DNA from: Rhynchopus sp. YZ270_cl-10
Taxonomy: Eukaryota; Euglenozoa; Diplonemea; Diplonemida; Diplonemidae
Length of the DNA: 64,000 nucleotides
Assembly (NCBI GenBank): GCA_964035575.1
Contig: OZ037891.1
Location: 744,001-808,000 of the forward strand
Reading direction: 5' to 3'
Position numbers and translations under genes: made by a program. Of this stretch, positions 63,146 to 64,000 are shown in pieces. The stretch's first letter is position 1. Every line of letters begins with the position of its first letter. Under the pieces are notes generated by a model, which was not told the origin of the DNA, ran no database searches, and saw nothing but the letters and a program-made list of their open reading frames with translations.

Positions 63146-64000
63146 ATGGAGCTGCATCGATCTGATGCACCCCACCACCACCCCCCGATGTACTTTAAGC
63201 TGTACCAAATAGGGAAGCCTGGTGTTCTGATGATTTTCACTGTCCTAGCGTTGGTGTGCCCTTGGGTGGTTGCGGGTGGGTTTTCTGGACGCACGCAGTT
63301 TTGGGCGGTGCACCACCGCGAGGCTGCGGTGGTGACACAGACACACACTACGGAATGGGTTGACCTTCGTACACACCGCCTTCAATGCACCTTTCTTTCT
63401 CAAAACACAAACACCACATGCCCGTTGGTCACTCCAAACAAATTCTACACAAGCTCCGATCTATCCCTCACCATGGCCAGGATGGGCACTGCGTACTATA
63501 GCATTGCTGTGATGAGACTCCCTTCTCTGCTTTATATTTCATCTGTTATGTTTGGCCATACGATACCACCGTTTTTTGAACGCCCGCGGGTAAAGCGGTG
63601 TGTAGTGTTTATGCAAGGTGTCGGGGTGTTGCTATGTGTACTTCTTGGGACGGTGCATGCGTTGTTCCCCCCGGTGGATAAAAAGCAGCATGATAGTCAT
63701 ACCCTGCGGGATTGGGTGTGGAATGTACATTCTGTTGTGCCAGGTGTGGTGTGGGGTGCGCTGCGCATTGAGTTGACGCTGCACGCAGCCTTCCTCCACC
63801 TTCTTATCAAGGAAGGGCGCATCCGTCTCTTCCTTGACGCTCTCTGTTGCCTCGCAGTTGTCTTCAGCACCGTGCTCCCCATCACACCATTCCACCCACT
63901 GCTCCTCCAAGACCTTACATGGTACGGTATATCCATAGCAGTGTCGGGTCTGTTACTGTGGGTAGGGGGGTATGCTGCATTCGAGGCACCGAGTGTCGCA
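63146..64000 (+). CDS. Multi-pass membrane protein, cut by the window edge (first 285 codons)
   Basis: An open frame runs from the ATG at 63146 to the last base with no stop; a second in-frame ATG lies at 63188. Five or six hydrophobic segments can be seen: VLMIFTVLALVCPWVVAGGF, AVMRLPSLLYISSVMF, CVVFMQGVGVLLCVLLGTV, SVVPGVVWGALRIELTLHAA, LDALCCLAVVFSTVLPIT and YGISIAVSGLLLWVGGYAAF. A polar loop with possible N-glycosylation sites (NTNTT) follows the first. I do not recognise a family; a transporter or channel is possible. Support comes from length, GC-rich codon use and the acceptor-like AG 8 nt upstream. Confidence 0.6.
   Translation, partial: MELHRSDAPHHHPPMYFKLYQIGKPGVLMIFTVLALVCPWVVAGGFSGRTQFWAVHHREAAVVTQTHTTEWVDLRTHRLQCTFLSQNTNTTCPLVTPNKFYTSSDLSLTMARMGTAYYSIAVMRLPSLLYISSVMFGHTIPPFFERPRVKRCVVFMQGVGVLLCVLLGTVHALFPPVDKKQHDSHTLRDWVWNVHSVVPGVVWGALRIELTLHAAFLHLLIKEGRIRLFLDALCCLAVVFSTVLPITPFHPLLLQDLTWYGISIAVSGLLLWVGGYAAFEAPSVA

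Noticed and set aside
1-64000. tRNA, rRNA or CRISPR features
   Set aside because: No cloverleaf with a proper GGTTCGAAT-type arm, no rRNA-like conserved block and no regularly spaced repeat-spacer array was seen. GTTCATC words in the repeats only weakly resemble a B-box.

Overview
The window looks like nuclear DNA of a unicellular eukaryote. Spliceosomal GT-AG introns are short (42 to 212 nt) and nearly all begin GTATG. Coding exons are GC-rich. Spacers are long and full of A/T homopolymers, palindromes and small dispersed repeats. Almost every host start codon lies a short way behind a pyrimidine tract ending in AG. This would fit 5' trans-splicing, so a euglenozoan such as a diplonemid is one candidate; the assignment is weak and rests on inference.

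Layout. Positions 1-9.5 kb hold no gene I can support, only repeats: a large fold-back block at about 2.4-4.4 kb, a 42-nt-arm palindrome at 4451-4539, and many short dispersed elements. Next comes a membrane-anchored kinase-like protein (9506-11406, one intron full of repeats) and a P2X-like ATP-gated channel (11723-13093). A 3.9-kb DNA transposon with about 330-bp terminal inverted repeats (13286-17187) carries two unfamiliar genes. It is followed by an organellar-type Fe superoxide dismutase with a hidden 42-nt intron (17706-18377), a cathepsin X/Z-like protease (19039-20085) and an orphan 415-aa protein (20712-21959).

Two giant tandem paralogues follow: EGF-repeat cell-surface receptors (22873-33508, 3474 aa; 43009-50320, 2363 aa). 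Each has a signal peptide, dozens of laminin-type EGF-like units, a Thr-rich stalk, one membrane helix and a conserved cytosolic tail. Their last three introns sit at matching positions. The spacer between them holds a MITE-like element (34243-34729) and an incomplete tyrosine-recombinase-type retroelement with split direct repeats (37551-41968). Right of the second receptor lie about 3 kb of palindrome-rich spacer. Then comes a LINE on the minus strand (about 53.5-61.3 kb) whose 2339-codon frame joins an OTU-like protease domain, zinc fingers, reverse transcriptase, a restriction-like endonuclease and a second OTU-like domain. The window ends inside a multi-pass membrane protein gene (63146 to the edge).

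How the genes fit together: channel, kinase-like protein, secreted protease and the EGF receptors all suggest a surface or secretory role, but I see no operon-like or pathway link beyond that. Coordinates of introns, repeats and motifs were read by eye; no database search was run.
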